Below, piece by piece: positions 53,183 to 62,028 of a stretch of 64,000 nt of DNA. Made by a program: the position numbers and the translations under genes. The DNA is from Mariniblastus fucicola (GTDB taxonomy: Bacteria > Planctomycetota > Planctomycetia > Pirellulales > Pirellulaceae). Under the pieces are notes generated by a model. The model had not been told where the DNA came from. It did not search any database and worked only from the letters and a program-made list of their open reading frames with translations. Position 1 is the stretch's first letter; each line of letters begins with the position of its first letter. The stretch is taken from the NCBI RefSeq assembly GCF_008087665.1, contig NZ_CP042912.1, positions 3,844,001 to 3,908,000 on the forward strand, given 5' to 3'.

Positions 53183-54763
53183 CTACTTGAGGTTGTCCAA
53201 ATATCTGGCGTCAGCTTCGGAGAGAATATTAAGCGGCACTTCGACGGTTTTCCCGTTGATTTTTTCCAGCGTCACTTTTCCGCCTTCTACGCGAACGACT
53301 TTCGCGATCACGCTATGCCGACCGGCCTTCCAGGTTCGCATTTCGCCTTCGATTTCTTTGCTTTTGATGGCTTTATCCTGAACGTCGCCGAAGATCGCGG
53401 TCTTCAGTTCGGATTCTTTCAGTCCAACCAAAACCGTGACAGCCATGGTACTGCGGCCAGGAATCGCGACGGTTTCCGTGCCAGCGACATAAACGGTCGT
53501 CGGAGGCAGCGGTGTGCCGCCGGCCAATCCACTCGTCGAAGGCAACCAAATCAGAAACGGTTTTCCGTCGTAGAGCACGATCGCGTCGTGATCGTTGAAC
53601 GGATGCAGCACGATCGCGTCCTGAATAAATCCGATCGAACGTCGATAGTTGGGATCGACGTACGGACCGGTGTGCTGCAGCAATTCATACAGAGACTCAT
53701 CGTCAACCTTCTTTGAAATTTCGCTTTTGAGCTTTTTCAGATCCTTGGATTTCTTTTCAGCCCGTCGCACAAACCGGTCTTTGACACGGTCGCTGCGAAA
53801 ATAGTATTCGCGATTCTTGTTACGGGTACTGCCGACGATCAGGACGTCTTCTTCGATGTTAACCTGTCGCGGAAACGGAACGTTACCTTTGCGCATCTGT
53901 TTGTATTCACGATCAGCTTCTAAAGAATCACGCAGTAGTCGTTTGTAGAGACTTGAATAGTCTTCGCGACATTCCGAAACGTAATCCTTGAGGACTTCAT
54001 CGGAGATGCCTGGACGGTCGATCATCGCCTCTCCTCTTCCGCCGCCGCCTTCGTCCGTCTCCAGTTCACCAACCCCGTCGGGCAACGAAATCAAATCGTA
54101 GTCCTGAGATTTTTTGATCGCATCGCGAATGTCTCTGGCCGAGATCCCAAAGTTCAGGTTTTGCGAGCTACCTGTGGAAGCCAATGTGCTCATCGCAATC
54201 ACTTTCCCTTTGGAATTAATCAGCGGGCCGCCGCTGTTACCGGGAGAGAGAGCAGCATCGATCTGAATCCAGGTACCGGCTCGGTCGCCGCCAAGCTGTT
54301 CGCCATCTCGCATCGCGCTGACGATTCCATTGGTCGCGGTGAAAGAAAGACCTCGTGGAGCACCGAGGGCCGTTACAGTCTCGCCCTTTCTTGGAACGAG
54401 TGGGCTGACGGGGATCGTGTCGAAGTCTTTTCCTGAAAGTTGAGCGATGCAGACGTCTCTTGATTCGTCAAAGTAGTACGTGCCTTCGATTTCGTAAGAT
54501 CGCCCGTCAGCGAATGTCGCAGTGGCACTTTCTGCTCCTGCGAGCACGTGGACATTGGTGACGAAGACGCCTTCTTCTTCGACGACAAATCCGCTGCCGA
54601 TGGAGTCACCGTCTCTACCTTTGACTTCAATGCGGACGACCGAGCGTTCACATTTTTCAATGACGTCGGCAAGGTCTTGAGCGTTCGCCAGGGAAGGCAA
54701 CACAACCGAAGACAGTGTGAGAAAAACCGCGACAATAGCGAACGGGAAAAAGCGTTGTGACAT
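53183..54763 (-). CDS. Exported trypsin-like serine protease with SHD1 domain
   Basis: A 526-residue secreted protease. The start at 54763 (MSQRFFPFAIVAVFLTLSS) gives a good signal peptide; the upstream 13 codons are discounted. Residues 35-190 are a trypsin/DegP-like domain with a full triad: His72 in TNVHVLAG, Asp103 in SRDVCIAQL and Ser177 in SPGNSGGPL. About 270 residues follow without a PDZ domain, unlike DegP/HtrA; part is strongly charged and helical (RAEKKSKDLKKLKSEISKK). The last ~50 residues match the SHD1 domain (AKVVRVEGGKVTLEKINGK...EVPLNILSEADARYL), a module seen in many planctomycete secreted proteins. Probably quality control or processing at the cell surface. Confidence 0.88.
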   Translation of the reverse strand: MSQRFFPFAIVAVFLTLSSVVLPSLANAQDLADVIEKCERSVVRIEVKGRDGDSIGSGFVVEEEGVFVTNVHVLAGAESATATFADGRSYEIEGTYYFDESRDVCIAQLSGKDFDTIPVSPLVPRKGETVTALGAPRGLSFTATNGIVSAMRDGEQLGGDRAGTWIQIDAALSPGNSGGPLINSKGKVIAMSTLASTGSSQNLNFGISARDIRDAIKKSQDYDLISLPDGVGELETDEGGGGRGEAMIDRPGISDEVLKDYVSECREDYSSLYKRLLRDSLEADREYKQMRKGNVPFPRQVNIEEDVLIVGSTRNKNREYYFRSDRVKDRFVRRAEKKSKDLKKLKSEISKKVDDESLYELLQHTGPYVDPNYRRSIGFIQDAIVLHPFNDHDAIVLYDGKPFLIWLPSTSGLAGGTPLPPTTVYVAGTETVAIPGRSTMAVTVLVGLKESELKTAIFGDVQDKAIKSKEIEGEMRTWKAGRHSVIAKVVRVEGGKVTLEKINGKTVEVPLNILSEADARYLDNLK

Positions 54764-54841
54764 GTTACCGCCGGACTGGAACCCTGGATCTGCCTCTGCC
54801 AAACCTTACCCCGGAAAGGACGAGCAACTATCTGACGATAT

Positions 54842-54904
54842 CGTCAAAATTGAGCAGCGTCAATTTTTTGCGTCAATTTGGCTGATAACCGTTATTCGCG
54901 TCAA
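54842..54904 (-). promoter_or_regulatory. Cluster of four TTGACG direct repeats upstream of the protease gene
   Basis: On the minus strand TTGACG occurs four times, starting at 54904, 54876, 54863 and 54847; the first three continue as TTGACGC. The copy at 54863 is followed after 17 nt by TATCGT, a passable -35/-10 pair pointing at the protease gene about 60-100 bp away. The last copy forms part of a 14-bp palindrome (TGACGATATCGTCA). Promoter or operator function is inferred from position. Confidence 0.4.
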
Positions 54905-54918
54905 AGTTGGAATCAACA

Positions 54919-55866
54919 TCAGCCCATAACGCTTGCGATCACGGCAACGTCGACAATATCACCAGGCGAACATCCGCGCGACAAATCCATGCAAGGCCTC
55001 GCCAAGCCCTGGATTACAGGCCCGAGGGCAGTGGCTCCTCCGATGCGTTGTGTGATTTTGTAAGCAATGTTACCCGCGTCCAAATCTGGAAAAACGAACA
55101 CATTTGCGTTGCCGGCGACGGGAGAATCAGGAGCTTTTCTGGCCGCAACGTCAGGGACAAACGCAGCGTCGAATTGCAACTCTCCATCGATCAACAGATC
55201 GGGATTCAACTCTTTGGCGATTCGTAGTGCGGTCAAAACTTTGTCGACGCGAGGATGAGCAGCGCTGCCTTTGGTGGAGAATGACAGCATCGCAACTCGC
55301 GGAGTTTCTCCCGTCAGAGTTTCATGGCTTGCAGCGGAAGCGATAGCGATCTCGGCCAACTGCTCGGCGGTTGGATCTGGCACGACACCACAGTCCGCAT
55401 ACGTGACGGCGCGATCGGCAAGTTGCATCAAAAAGAAACTGGAAACAAGTTTACTTTCGGGAGCAGTCCCAACGCCGTAAAGTCCGGCCCGGATCACGTC
55501 GGCCGTCGTGGCTACGCTTCCCGATACACATCCGTCGGCAAACCCGATCTTTACAAGCAACGTCGCCAGCAGCAGCCTGTTTGAAATGAGCTCCGCAGCC
55601 TGCTGTGGGTCCACTCCCTTGTGTTTTCGATTTGCAACCAGTTGGTCAATGCAGCGCTGCCGCAAATCGTCATGATTGAGGTCAACCACTTGCACATCGG
55701 GATGCAAACCGGACCCAACGGGAGGTTCAAGCACGACGGATTTGCCAAACCCGGACGACTGGAACTGGTTCGCCGCCTCAATGACTCGCGGGTCGCCGGT
55801 TTCTGGAAAAATGATACGTCGCGGTCGCGATCTGGCTTGTGCGCGAAGTTTCTCTAGAGCGTTCAT
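54919..55866 (-). CDS. pta: Phosphate acetyl/butyryltransferase (Pta family)
   Basis: A 315-residue enzyme interconverting acyl-CoA and acyl phosphate. It corresponds to the catalytic domain only (about 320-330 residues), without the DRTGG and N-terminal parts of the long enterobacterial Pta. Family motifs: [16 protein letters not shown] at the start, [50 protein letters not shown] and [17 protein letters not shown]. It begins six bases after the AtuA C-terminal-domain gene, strongly suggesting one transcript. No acetate kinase is adjacent. Context with AtuA genes hints at acyl-CoA catabolism rather than simple acetate overflow, but the substrate (acetyl or longer) is not readable. Confidence 0.9.
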   Translation of the reverse strand: MNALEKLRAQARSRPRRIIFPETGDPRVIEAANQFQSSGFGKSVVLEPPVGSGLHPDVQVVDLNHDDLRQRCIDQLVANRKHKGVDPQQAAELISNRLLLATLLVKIGFADGCVSGSVATTADVIRAGLYGVGTAPESKLVSSFFLMQLADRAVTYADCGVVPDPTAEQLAEIAIASAASHETLTGETPRVAMLSFSTKGSAAHPRVDKVLTALRIAKELNPDLLIDGELQFDAAFVPDVAARKAPDSPVAGNANVFVFPDLDAGNIAYKITQRIGGATALGPVIQGLARPCMDLSRGCSPGDIVDVAVIASVMG

Positions 55867-55872
55867 GGTAGC

Positions 55873-56208
55873 TCAGGCGTGAAGCTGAAAGTCGTCGGGA
55901 ACTTCGACTTGCATGTAGAGAATCCCCAAGCCATGCGTTTTTCCCTGAGCGTCAGTCTTGAGGCTCTCGCTGCCACCGCCGCCGAGCGAATCGTGCAAGA
56001 TGAAGTTGAGCGCCATCAGGTTGGGAGCTTCGTAACGTTTGACTTCACCGAAGCAGATTTCACTGAAATGAGACTTCACTGCTTCGACGGTCAACTGTTC
56101 ACGAATCACGTCATAGCCAGCCTGATGGTAGGCCACGACGCCGACGTTGCTGCCATCGCCTTTGTCGCCAGAACGGGCATACGCAACTTTGGATAGCGGA
56201 ACTCTCAT
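55873..56208 (-). CDS. AtuA C-terminal-domain protein, stand-alone
   Basis: A 111-residue protein matching the small ferredoxin-like domain that forms the C-terminus of AtuA (acyclic terpene utilisation) proteins. Motifs: VPLSKVAYARSGDKGDGSNVG at the start, cited by its key part ARSGDKGD, then FGEVKRYEAPNLMALNF. In pseudomonads this domain is fused to the larger AtuA part; here it is a separate gene 155 bp after the AtuA core gene and 6 bp before pta. The gap carries stop codons and no continuing similarity, so this is a genuine split rather than a frameshift. It probably rejoins the core protein as a subunit. Confidence 0.88.
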   Translation of the reverse strand: MRVPLSKVAYARSGDKGDGSNVGVVAYHQAGYDVIREQLTVEAVKSHFSEICFGEVKRYEAPNLMALNFILHDSLGGGGSESLKTDAQGKTHGLGILYMQVEVPDDFQLHA

Positions 56209-56363
56209 GATTTGTCGCCTTGGTTCTTGTAATGATTCGCGTTGAGATTGGCAAAACGTCGTGCCCCGTTTAGCAAACCAGCTTGCCTCAACCGGACAGT
56301 GCTGCGATAGCCGAAGTGCCTCGAAGTGGAAACTGACCTCGCAAGCAGAGACTCACTCCGCAT

Positions 56364-57734
56364 CTAAACTTCTTCCACCGAAACTGAACATTTGACTTTC
56401 TCTTTCGAGATCAAAGCCGGCCAGTAGCTGATGATATCTGTTGCTTTCGGCCGACCACCCGCGAAACCGGTTACTCCTGGAGGCCCACTGGTCACCAACG
56501 GCACGATCTCCATACCCAGCCGATTCAGTTTGTCTTTGTCATGGCCTTTGGCTCCGATCCGAAGCACAACTTCGGCGGGTTCTTCGGGAGCATCCGCGAT
56601 CCCGGCGTGGCAAACATTTGTACCAAGGATTTCGACGAATCGTTCTTCGGGAGCAAACTCGACTCCGTCCAGCGCAACACGATCGAACACAATGTCGGCA
56701 CAGAGTTTTGCTTTCTCGACCGCGTCGGGGCCAGCGACGGTCAACTGGCCGACCAACTTGTAGCCATCCTTGAACGAGACCGATACTTTGTAAGTATCCG
56801 TTGCCGCGGCGCCACGAATGCCTGAAACCTGAACGCGGTTCTCGGATTCCTGCTGCAATTGAATCGAAGTGAAATCAGCGATGCAATCGGGCGTGATGTA
56901 GCACGATGGATCGCCCATTTCGTAGACCAACTGCGACGAAACGGTTTCCACATTGACCAGCCCGCCGGTGCCTTCGTGTTTGGTGACGACAAACGTTCCG
57001 TCGGGACTGGCTTCGATCACGGGATAGCCCATCCTCGCCATGTCGGGCACGTCTTTCCAGCCGACAAAGTTTCCTCCCGTGCACTGGGCTCCACACTCAA
57101 CAATGTGGCCCGCGATCGTTCCGGCCGCCATCATGTGCATGTCATCCAGAGACCAACCGAATTCATACATCAGTGGCGCCAGAACCACCGAAGGATCCGT
57201 GGCTCGCCCCGTGATCACAATGTCGGCGCCTTGCTGCAGAGCTTCCACAATCGGTTCGGCTCCGATGTAGACGTTGGCGCTCATGACTTTATCGAGATAC
57301 GGAGCCAGTTCTTCGCCAGTGTCCATGTTCTTGAACTTTTCGCCGCCGTCGATCAGCGATTTCAGATCGGACAGAATGTCATCTCCTTCGACGACTCCGA
57401 TCTTCAACCCTTTGATGCCAAGTTTTCGGACAACATCCGCCACGGCGGCGCGACATGCCTGAGGGTTCACGCCGCCTGCGTTGGCAACGATCTTGATGCC
57501 TTTCTCCCGGCAAACGGGAAGCACGCGTTCGACCATGCGAACGAAGTCCGTCGCATAGCCCGCATTGGGATCACGCATCTTGAGCTTTTGCATGATGCTC
57601 ATCGTGACTTCGGCGAGATAGTCCAGCGTCAGATAGTCGAGCGGTCCTTCGTTCACCAAACGAATGGGTCCGAGGATACTGTCCCCCCAGAACCCTTGCC
57701 CGTTAGCGATCAGAACCTTGTCCTTATTTGGCAT
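56364..57734 (-). CDS. AtuA-family (DUF1446) protein, core domain
   Basis: A 456-residue protein of the AtuA/DUF1446 family, tied in Pseudomonas to degradation of acyclic terpenes (citronellol, geraniol), though its reaction is unknown and the family is much wider than that pathway. Motifs: IANGQGFWGDS at the start, LTLDYLAEVTMSIM, IVANAGGVNPQACR, VITGRATDPSVVLAPL, GHIVECGAQCTGGNF and GARGHDKDKLN-like (GAKGHDKDK). It ends at SVSVEEV without the C-terminal domain, which is a separate downstream gene. No citronellyl-CoA dehydrogenase or geranyl-CoA carboxylase genes accompany it, so terpene use is doubtful; a general acyl-CoA or hydroxyacyl role is equally possible. Confidence 0.9.
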   Translation of the reverse strand: MPNKDKVLIANGQGFWGDSILGPIRLVNEGPLDYLTLDYLAEVTMSIMQKLKMRDPNAGYATDFVRMVERVLPVCREKGIKIVANAGGVNPQACRAAVADVVRKLGIKGLKIGVVEGDDILSDLKSLIDGGEKFKNMDTGEELAPYLDKVMSANVYIGAEPIVEALQQGADIVITGRATDPSVVLAPLMYEFGWSLDDMHMMAAGTIAGHIVECGAQCTGGNFVGWKDVPDMARMGYPVIEASPDGTFVVTKHEGTGGLVNVETVSSQLVYEMGDPSCYITPDCIADFTSIQLQQESENRVQVSGIRGAAATDTYKVSVSFKDGYKLVGQLTVAGPDAVEKAKLCADIVFDRVALDGVEFAPEERFVEILGTNVCHAGIADAPEEPAEVVLRIGAKGHDKDKLNRLGMEIVPLVTSGPPGVTGFAGGRPKATDIISYWPALISKEKVKCSVSVEEV

Positions 57735-57872
57735 TGGCGGCCGTTCATTTTCGATTGCGAGAAAAACTGCTCTTAAATTCTAGCCGACAAAACGAAATCG
57801 TTCGACCGGTAGTGGATCGCCAGATCGCTTGCCAAATTTAAAGACACCGTTTTGCCGCGAGAACCGACCGCA

Positions 57873-60800
57873 TCAAGCTTCGCTACCGACGTTCATGACC
57901 TTGTTCCACGCCTTCGCCAGAACCTCCACCGAGTGGCGAATCTGTTCTTCGGTGTGGCTGGCCGTCATGAAAATCCGCACGCGCGTTTCTTCCTGAGGCA
58001 CTGCCGGGTACAGGATCGGCTGTGCGTTGATGCCTTGCTTGTACAGAGCTTCCGACAGCAACAGGGCACGTGAGTTGTGGCCGCAGATAATCGGAATGAT
58101 CGGTGTCCCAAGCGCCATGCCAGTATCGATGCCAGCGTCCTGAGCCAGTTTGAGGAACAACTGCGAGTTGCTCTGCAGCTTCTTCACCAGATGCGGGTTG
58201 GCCTTGAGCATTCGCAATGAACCAAGTGCCGCGCCTGCGTTGGCCGGAGGCATTCCCGCGGCAAACACATATCCTGGTGTCGTGTAGCGGAGAAACTGAA
58301 TCAGTTCTGCTTTTCCGGCAAGGAAACCACCACAGCTTCCGAACGATTTGCTCAGCGTACCCATCCAGCAATCAACATCGCCGCGATCAACACCGTACAT
58401 TTCGCCGATGCCGCGACCTGTTTCGCCAAGCGTGCCGATCGAGTGGGCCTCGTCGACGTACAGCCAGGCTTTGAATCGTTTCTTGATCTCGACAAAGCGA
58501 GGCAAGTCCGGATAGTCACCGTCCATGCTGTAGAGACCTTCGACTGCAATCAAAACTCGGCGGAAATCGCGACGTGCGTCCTTGAGGATTTCGAAAAGGT
58601 CGCGCCAGTCGTTGTGCTTGAACGGTCGGCGACGGGCACCAGAAAGGATAGCTCCCTGAACGATACTGTTGTGGGCAAACGCGTCATGGACAATCAAATC
58701 CTGCGGCCCAACAAGGTGACCAATGATGGTTTCGTTTGTTGCGTGGCCACCAGGAAACGTCATCACGTCTTCGACGCCGAGGAACTCGGAAAGTTCGGCT
58801 TCGAGGTCGCGATGAATCGTTTTCTCACCCGACACAATTCGGCTGGCCGAAACCGAAGTTCCGAACGTATCGATTGCGTCTTTCGCGCTGGCGTTAACAT
58901 CTGGATGCCCCGAAAGCCCGAGGTAGTTGTAGCTGGCATAGGAAATCAGTTCCCGGCCATCGATTCGCGTCATGTTGTCGACCCGGCCTTCATGAACGCT
59001 GAAGAACGGATTTCGAACTCCGGAAGCTTCCATCTGTTTCTGCTGATCGTTGAGCAACAGGAATTCGGGAAACTTGGTGAGGTCAAAATACGACTCTGGA
59101 ATCGGGCCGCTGATCCGGGATTTGCTTCCGCGACCGCCGACAGGTTTTCCGTTGGTCGGTTCAACGCCAATGTGTTCCTGAATCGCAGCCGCCACATCGC
59201 GAACGGTTTCAATTTCCTGTAGCACATCTTCTGGCAAACGCCCACCGAAGGCTTCTTCGAGCGTGTGTGCGATGTCGAGTCGCTCAACCGAGTCGAGGCC
59301 AAGGTGCACGATGTTCGTATCGATGCCAACATTGTCGGCCCGGTTGCCAGCTGTACTCGTGACGACCTGAATTACCGAATCAACGACGACAGGAGACAGG
59401 CCTTCTGCGGTGGCCGCTCCATTGCTCGAACTGTCCTGCTGAGACGGTTGCGAGACAGGTTTCTGTTGAGTCTCGTGTTCCCAGGAAATCCATTCAGCGA
59501 CAACATTTTTCAGCTGACGCTTTTCGAACTCGGCCTTGCAGGCATGACGCTGGACTTTTCCGCTGGACGTTTTCGGAATGCTGTGGCCCCGAACCAGCAC
59601 GATCGCATCCGGCGGAAGCTCGTGCTCTTCGGCAATTTCGGTCCGAATCGCCGTGAAAACTTCATCCCAGTTACGGCTCTTTCTCCCGCGGTCGACTTCG
59701 CAAACAATCACCAGGTGCTCACGGTCCCAACGAGTCACCGCAAAGGCTGCGGCACCACCGGAACGCGTCGATGGATCGCACCCTTCAACCGTAGCCTCGA
59801 TATCCTGAGGATAGCGATTCACACCGCGGACGATGATCATGTCCTTGAGCCGGCCACAAACAAACAGCTCACCCTGGTGCATGAATCCGAGGTCGCCGGA
59901 GCGCACGTAGCTCTTACCATTGTCGGGGCTAAGTCGAGCCTCGAAAACTTCAGCGCTCATCTCGGGTCGTTCGAAGTAGCCGACCCCGCAGCTTGGACTG
60001 TTAATCCAGATCTCACCAATTTCATCTTCCGGGAGAGCTCGCCTGGTTTCAGGTTGAACGATTTGCACATCTTCTTCCGGAAGCACCTGCCCGCAACCGA
60101 CCAGGTTTCTGCCCACGCGATCGTCGGCTTCCACCTCGACAACACGGTGCTGGACCAGTTCGTTTCGATCAAAGCCGCGGATCACAGGGGCTTCATCACG
60201 GCGCCCGCCGGTCACCAACAGCGTCGTTTCCGCCATGCCGTAACATGGATAGTGGGCTTTGGGATTGAACCCGTAAGGACCGAACTTTTTGTTGAACGCG
60301 TCCATCACGTCCGCGCGAACCGGTTCGGCTCCATTGAAGGCAACTTCCCACGAGGAAAGATCAAGACCTTCGCACTGTTCTTCTGTGATTTTCGTCGTGC
60401 ACCATGCGTAGGCGAAGTTCGGACCGCCGGTCACGCTACAGCCGTAGTCTGACATGGCCCGCAGCCAGCGAATCGGATACGTCAAAAATGCAACGGGCGA
60501 CATCATGACCTGAGTCGCACCCAAAAATAGCGGATTAAGGATGCCACCGATCAGCCCCATATCGTGATAGGCGGGCAACCAGGTGCAGGACATGGTTCCG
60601 TTGCTGACTTCGAATGCCTGCGTAATCATGCGGCAATTTGAAATCAGGTTGTCGTGGGTGAGCACGACGCCTTTGGGCGTTCCGGTTGAACCGGAGGTGT
60701 ACTGAATCAGCCCGACATCTGACGAGCCGACTTTTGGAGAGACCCAGTCGTTGGCCATGTCATTGGTGACTTCATCCGTCGCGATCCATTCGAGGCTATC

Positions 60801-61256
60801 GAGGTTCGGTGCATCTGCTAGCCATGTGCGAGATCGCTCAATAACGGTTCGAACGGTTAGCGCGACAGCAGCATGGCAGTTTTCCGAAATTGAATTGACG
60901 CGGCCCATGTTTCGGTTCCGCCGCGGCGGGTAAGCCGGCACTGGAATGACGCCTGCGTAGTGACAGCCCAGAAAAGCGCGAATGAAATCGAGCCCAGGCG
61001 GATACATCAGGACCGCGCGCTTGCCAGCAAAGCCTTTGACAACAAGTGCCGCAGCGATACTCCGCGCGTCTTCGTCAAGCTTCGCATACGTCACGGACTC
61101 GACTTCGTGCTCGCCGTGATCGAGGTATCGATACGCGACGCGGTCAGGAGTCGCTGCAGCCCAATAGCGCAGCCGCTCCATGAAGTTCGTTTCCGGGGGC
61201 GAGTAAGGGTGTAACAGTTGTTTGGCGTCAGGTTTCACGGCAGGAGTGTGCTCCAT
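57873..61256 (-). CDS. Fatty acyl-AMP ligase - acyl carrier protein - alpha-oxoamine synthase fusion
   Basis: A 1,127-residue three-part enzyme. Residues ~20-600 are a fatty acyl-AMP ligase: FLGCHYAGVIPVPAYPP, the adenylation motif YTSGSTGTPKGVVLTH (~183-198), YGMAETTLLVTGG, and a C-terminal SGKVQRHACK lysine. Residues ~615-695 are an acyl carrier protein with the phosphopantetheine serine at 656 (LGLDSVERLD). Residues ~725-1120 are a PLP-dependent alpha-oxoamine synthase (BioF/KBL/SPT type) with YVDEAHSIGTLGETGRG and Schiff-base Lys970 in TLSKSFGSCGG. Expected chemistry: activate a fatty acid, load it on the carrier, then condense it with an amino acid with loss of CO2, giving a long-chain 2-amino-ketone (sphinganine-like). 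The amino acid is unknown. It is divergent from a small Zn-ribbon gene and stands alone. Confidence 0.9.
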   Translation of the reverse strand: MEHTPAVKPDAKQLLHPYSPPETNFMERLRYWAAATPDRVAYRYLDHGEHEVESVTYAKLDEDARSIAAALVVKGFAGKRAVLMYPPGLDFIRAFLGCHYAGVIPVPAYPPRRNRNMGRVNSISENCHAAVALTVRTVIERSRTWLADAPNLDSLEWIATDEVTNDMANDWVSPKVGSSDVGLIQYTSGSTGTPKGVVLTHDNLISNCRMITQAFEVSNGTMSCTWLPAYHDMGLIGGILNPLFLGATQVMMSPVAFLTYPIRWLRAMSDYGCSVTGGPNFAYAWCTTKITEEQCEGLDLSSWEVAFNGAEPVRADVMDAFNKKFGPYGFNPKAHYPCYGMAETTLLVTGGRRDEAPVIRGFDRNELVQHRVVEVEADDRVGRNLVGCGQVLPEEDVQIVQPETRRALPEDEIGEIWINSPSCGVGYFERPEMSAEVFEARLSPDNGKSYVRSGDLGFMHQGELFVCGRLKDMIIVRGVNRYPQDIEATVEGCDPSTRSGGAAAFAVTRWDREHLVIVCEVDRGRKSRNWDEVFTAIRTEIAEEHELPPDAIVLVRGHSIPKTSSGKVQRHACKAEFEKRQLKNVVAEWISWEHETQQKPVSQPSQQDSSSNGAATAEGLSPVVVDSVIQVVTSTAGNRADNVGIDTNIVHLGLDSVERLDIAHTLEEAFGGRLPEDVLQEIETVRDVAAAIQEHIGVEPTNGKPVGGRGSKSRISGPIPESYFDLTKFPEFLLLNDQQKQMEASGVRNPFFSVHEGRVDNMTRIDGRELISYASYNYLGLSGHPDVNASAKDAIDTFGTSVSASRIVSGEKTIHRDLEAELSEFLGVEDVMTFPGGHATNETIIGHLVGPQDLIVHDAFAHNSIVQGAILSGARRRPFKHNDWRDLFEILKDARRDFRRVLIAVEGLYSMDGDYPDLPRFVEIKKRFKAWLYVDEAHSIGTLGETGRGIGEMYGVDRGDVDCWMGTLSKSFGSCGGFLAGKAELIQFLRYTTPGYVFAAGMPPANAGAALGSLRMLKANPHLVKKLQSNSQLFLKLAQDAGIDTGMALGTPIIPIICGHNSRALLLSEALYKQGINAQPILYPAVPQEETRVRIFMTASHTEEQIRHSVEVLAKAWNKVMNVGSEA

Positions 61257-61717
61257 CCATCAAGTGATCGACAGTGTGGTCAACTAGGCATTGTCCATTC
61301 GGGCGAGTCACAGATTGAACCGATCCCCGAATTTTTGCCTCGTATTGTAACGGGTATCGGGAAATTGATCACGACACGTTTCCGCCGGCTGATTTGCCAC
61401 ACCCAATCGTATATGAGGGCAAACGTCCCCAAGGCTGACGACTGATACATCCCGAACACCGTTTGTCGTGTCAGCAGGATCGTACGGGTTGCGCACTCAA
61501 TTTGCTCTTGCAATAGTCATATTAGACAAGAAAACACGGGTTTTAGAGCATACACGGCTAATGATAGGTAATCCCTCGGCAACAAAGATTACGCCTCTGT
61601 GGGTCCGATGCTGCAAAAGAACCAAAACGTAAGCAAAGCTTCTGGACAAGCCCCTACCCATTTCAGTTACGTACGTTTGCCATCCCCCCGCGGCAACAAA
61701 AGACAGGAATAATAAAA
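61257..61717. other. Divergent regulatory region
   Basis: 461 bp between the divergent fusion-enzyme and small Zn-ribbon genes. Short ORFs on both strands look random. A GTAATC/GATTAC helix with a 13-nt loop (about 61570-61594) lies in the probable leader of the plus-strand gene. No known riboswitch motif or tRNA was recognised. Confidence 0.5.
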
Positions 61718-61957
61718 ATGTCATCCATGTCCACTGACTTAAGAGAGTCCCAGTCTGCCGATTTGCGAAAGTCGCGTTCGGCTGCGCGAAAGTCCAAGTC
61801 CGAAAAACATTGTCGAAGTTGCTTTCGCAGCGACATCCACGTGCCAGTCAAATTTCCTGCTTTCGTGCATGGATTTCTGACTGTGATGTCGTTTGGACTG
61901 TTTCTGGTGGTCAAGCCGACGCGCTGTGTTTGCTGCGGCACGAAACGAATTTTCTAG
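61718..61957 (+). CDS. Small LITAF-like Zn-ribbon membrane-associated protein
   Basis: A 79-residue protein with AGGA ten bases before the ATG. A Ser/Arg/Lys-rich N-terminus (~1-30) is followed by HCRSC (C32, C35), a 23-residue hydrophobic stretch (KFPAFVHGFLTVMSFGLFLV) and RCVCCGTKR (C70, C73). The arrangement CxxC - hydrophobic segment - CxxC is that of LITAF/SIMPLE zinc-ribbon domains, in which the two knuckles join in one zinc site and the hydrophobic part dips into the membrane. Some bacterial short proteins share this plan. It is convergent with lepA and divergent from the acyl-ligase fusion; its role is unknown. Confidence 0.7.
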   Translation: MSSMSTDLRESQSADLRKSRSAARKSKSEKHCRSCFRSDIHVPVKFPAFVHGFLTVMSFGLFLVVKPTRCVCCGTKRIF

Positions 61958-61975
61958 CCAACGATGCTGTGCGGG

Positions 61976-62000
61976 TCGGTCCCGAATAAAGGTGGACCGA
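61976..62000. terminator. Stem-loop between convergent small gene and lepA
   Basis: TCGGTCC / GGACCGA, 7 bp with an 11-nt loop, in the 71-bp gap between the two convergent stop codons. There is no T-run on either strand, so it is a weak candidate terminator. Confidence 0.35.
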
Positions 62001-62028
62001 AAATTCCCAATCTAAGTCACGGCGAACG

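Noticed and set aside
56209-56363. Possible frameshift splitting a single AtuA gene
   Set aside because: The gap is 155 bp with no continuing AtuA similarity; the downstream gene has its own ATG and a complete domain, so two genes are more likely.
56859-57776. 305-codon open frame on the plus strand
   Set aside because: Lies entirely opposite the AtuA core gene, which has strong family motifs.
59265-60452. 395-codon open frame on the plus strand
   Set aside because: It is antisense to the acyl-AMP ligase part, whose motifs are unambiguous; the translated sequence has no recognisable domain.
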